DNA of 6,895 nucleotides from Bacteroidota bacterium (GTDB lineage Bacteria; Bacteroidota; Bacteroidia; Chitinophagales; Chitinophagaceae): assembly GCA_028875955.1 (NCBI GenBank), contig JAGWTX010000131.1, positions 1 to 6,895 of the forward strand, given 5' to 3'. Positions 5,856 to 6,895 of this stretch are shown here, in pieces. The notes beneath the pieces were generated by a model that did no database searches, was not told the origin of the DNA, and saw only the letters and a list, made by a program, of their open reading frames with translations. The position numbers were made by a program, and so were the translations under genes. Numbering within the stretch: the first letter of the stretch is position 1; each line of letters starts with the position of its first letter.

Positions 5856-6895
5856 ATGAGTGAGATCAAACATACCAATGAACCTTTAACGGAAACATTT
5901 CGCGACAGGATTGCCACTATTGATGAATCCGGTAAAAGGAAATGGATCTATGCCTATAAACCCAGTGGCAGGTTCTATTCGATCCGCACCTGGCTGAGTG
6001 TGCTTTATTTCCTTATTTTCTTCGGGCTGCCCTTTGTATCCATCCATGGCAGACCCTTGTTTATGTTCAATATTCCCAATGCCAAGTTTATCATTTTCGG
6101 GAAGATTTTCTGGCCTCAGGACTTTTTCATATTTGGCATTACGATGATCACTTTTGTGTTTTTCATCATCCTGTTTACGGCTGCATTCGGCCGCCTGTTC
6201 TGCGGTTGGGCTTGTCCGCAGACCAATTTCATGGAGATGATGTTCCGTAAAGTGGAATACCTCATACTGGGAGACGCCCCTGCACAAAGACAATTGAAGA
6301 ACGCACCCTGGACAACCAAAAAGATCCTAAAGGTTACGACCAAGCAAATAGCCTTCTATATCCTGTCATTTATCATCGCCAATTTTTTTCTTGCCTATAT
6401 CATCGGTATCAAAGAACTGGAAAAAATCATCACGGAACCCGTATCTGAACACGTTACCGGGTTTACCGCCCTGCTGATTTTTAGCGGTGTGTTTTATGCC
6501 GTATATGCGTTTTTCAGGGAACAGGCCTGCACGGTGGTATGCCCCTATGGAAGATTGCAGAGTGTTTTGCTGGATAAGAATTCCATGATCGTGGCCTATG
6601 ATTATAAAAGAGGGGAACCCAGGGGAACTGCAAAACGCAACCAGGAAAACCAGCTGGGCGACTGTATCGATTGCCACCAGTGTGTAAAAGTTTGTCCTAC
6701 GGGAATCGATATCCGAAACGGGGTGCAAATGGAATGTGTGGGGTGTACCGCCTGTATTGATGCCTGTGATCATATCATGGATAAGATCGGCAAACCCAAA
6801 GGACTGATCCGGTATGCTTCCGAGAATTCAATTGCAAATGGCGAACCCTTGCATTATACCACCCGGATGAAATTTTATACCGGTCTTTGCGCATT
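5856..6895 (+). CDS. ccoG: Cbb3 oxidase accessory protein CcoG (RdxA/FixG family), 3' partial
   Basis: CcoG is an inner-membrane polyferredoxin-like protein of cbb3 biogenesis; a family member has been shown to reduce Cu(II), which would supply Cu(I) for CuB. The frame is open to the window edge: 346 whole codons are visible, and the missing C-terminus should carry the periplasmic Ig-like domain usual in this family. Visible order: a cytoplasmic N-terminus containing GKRKWIYAYKPSGRFY (26-41); four membrane segments (about 43-63, 89-113, 165-185, 202-220); two CxxxCP motifs next to the membrane (C116-GWA-C120-P and C225-TVV-C229-P), both conserved in CcoG; and two [4Fe-4S] ferredoxin motifs, C270/C273/C276/C280-P in front of TGIDIRNG, and C294/C297/C300/C304-D. 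The ATG at 5856 comes 3 bases after the ccoP stop, giving tight linkage and probably translational coupling. All expected cysteines in the visible part are intact. Confidence 0.95.
   Translation, partial: MSEIKHTNEPLTETFRDRIATIDESGKRKWIYAYKPSGRFYSIRTWLSVLYFLIFFGLPFVSIHGRPLFMFNIPNAKFIIFGKIFWPQDFFIFGITMITFVFFIILFTAAFGRLFCGWACPQTNFMEMMFRKVEYLILGDAPAQRQLKNAPWTTKKILKVTTKQIAFYILSFIIANFFLAYIIGIKELEKIITEPVSEHVTGFTALLIFSGVFYAVYAFFREQACTVVCPYGRLQSVLLDKNSMIVAYDYKRGEPRGTAKRNQENQLGDCIDCHQCVKVCPTGIDIRNGVQMECVGCTACIDACDHIMDKIGKPKGLIRYASENSIANGEPLHYTTRMKFYTGLCA

Overview
The window is one continuous piece of a cbb3-type (C-family, high-affinity) cytochrome c oxidase locus, read entirely on the + strand. The order is ccoI (5' end outside the window), ccoS, a fused ccoN-ccoO, ccoQ, ccoP and ccoG (3' end outside the window). 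The source is most likely a member of the Bacteroidota, plausibly a Chitinophagaceae-like aerobe. This rests on the fused CcoNO, a CcoP with one haem-binding motif and an enlarged N-terminus, the lack of Shine-Dalgarno sequences before any gene, and a -7 box like the Bacteroidota TAnnTTTG element. The genus cannot be fixed from the sequence alone.

Layout: bases 1-1970 are the 3' four-fifths or so of ccoI, a P1B-type copper-transporting ATPase. The 99-base gap that follows (1971-2069) is the main regulatory region. It holds two tandem FNR/CRP-family sites 22 bp apart (1985-1998 and 2007-2020) and a -7-like hexamer region (2043-2050) in the geometry expected of an activator-dependent promoter. 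Then come ccoS (2070-2255), ccoNO (2308-4431), the small ccoQ (4469-4630), ccoP (4647-5852) and ccoG (5856 to the window end). Gaps within this second block are 52, 37, 16 and 3 bases, so ccoS-NO-Q-P-G looks like one operon. No gene-free stretch exceeds 100 bases, and I see no RNA gene, mobile element, CRISPR array or phage sequence.

How the genes work together: CcoN carries the haem b / haem b3-CuB centre that reduces O2. The CcoO part and CcoP each carry one haem c and pass electrons from the periplasmic donor to CcoN. CcoQ is a one-helix accessory subunit. CcoI exports copper to the periplasmic side for CuB assembly, CcoS is needed for cofactor maturation, and CcoG is a membrane Fe-S protein linked to copper reduction for assembly. 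The FNR-like sites suggest that the operon is switched on when oxygen is low.

The functional system is a known one. The points worth a second look are the tandem FNR-like sites, the CcoNO fusion, the predicted total of two rather than three c-type haems, and the two signal-peptide-like segments at the CcoP N-terminus.
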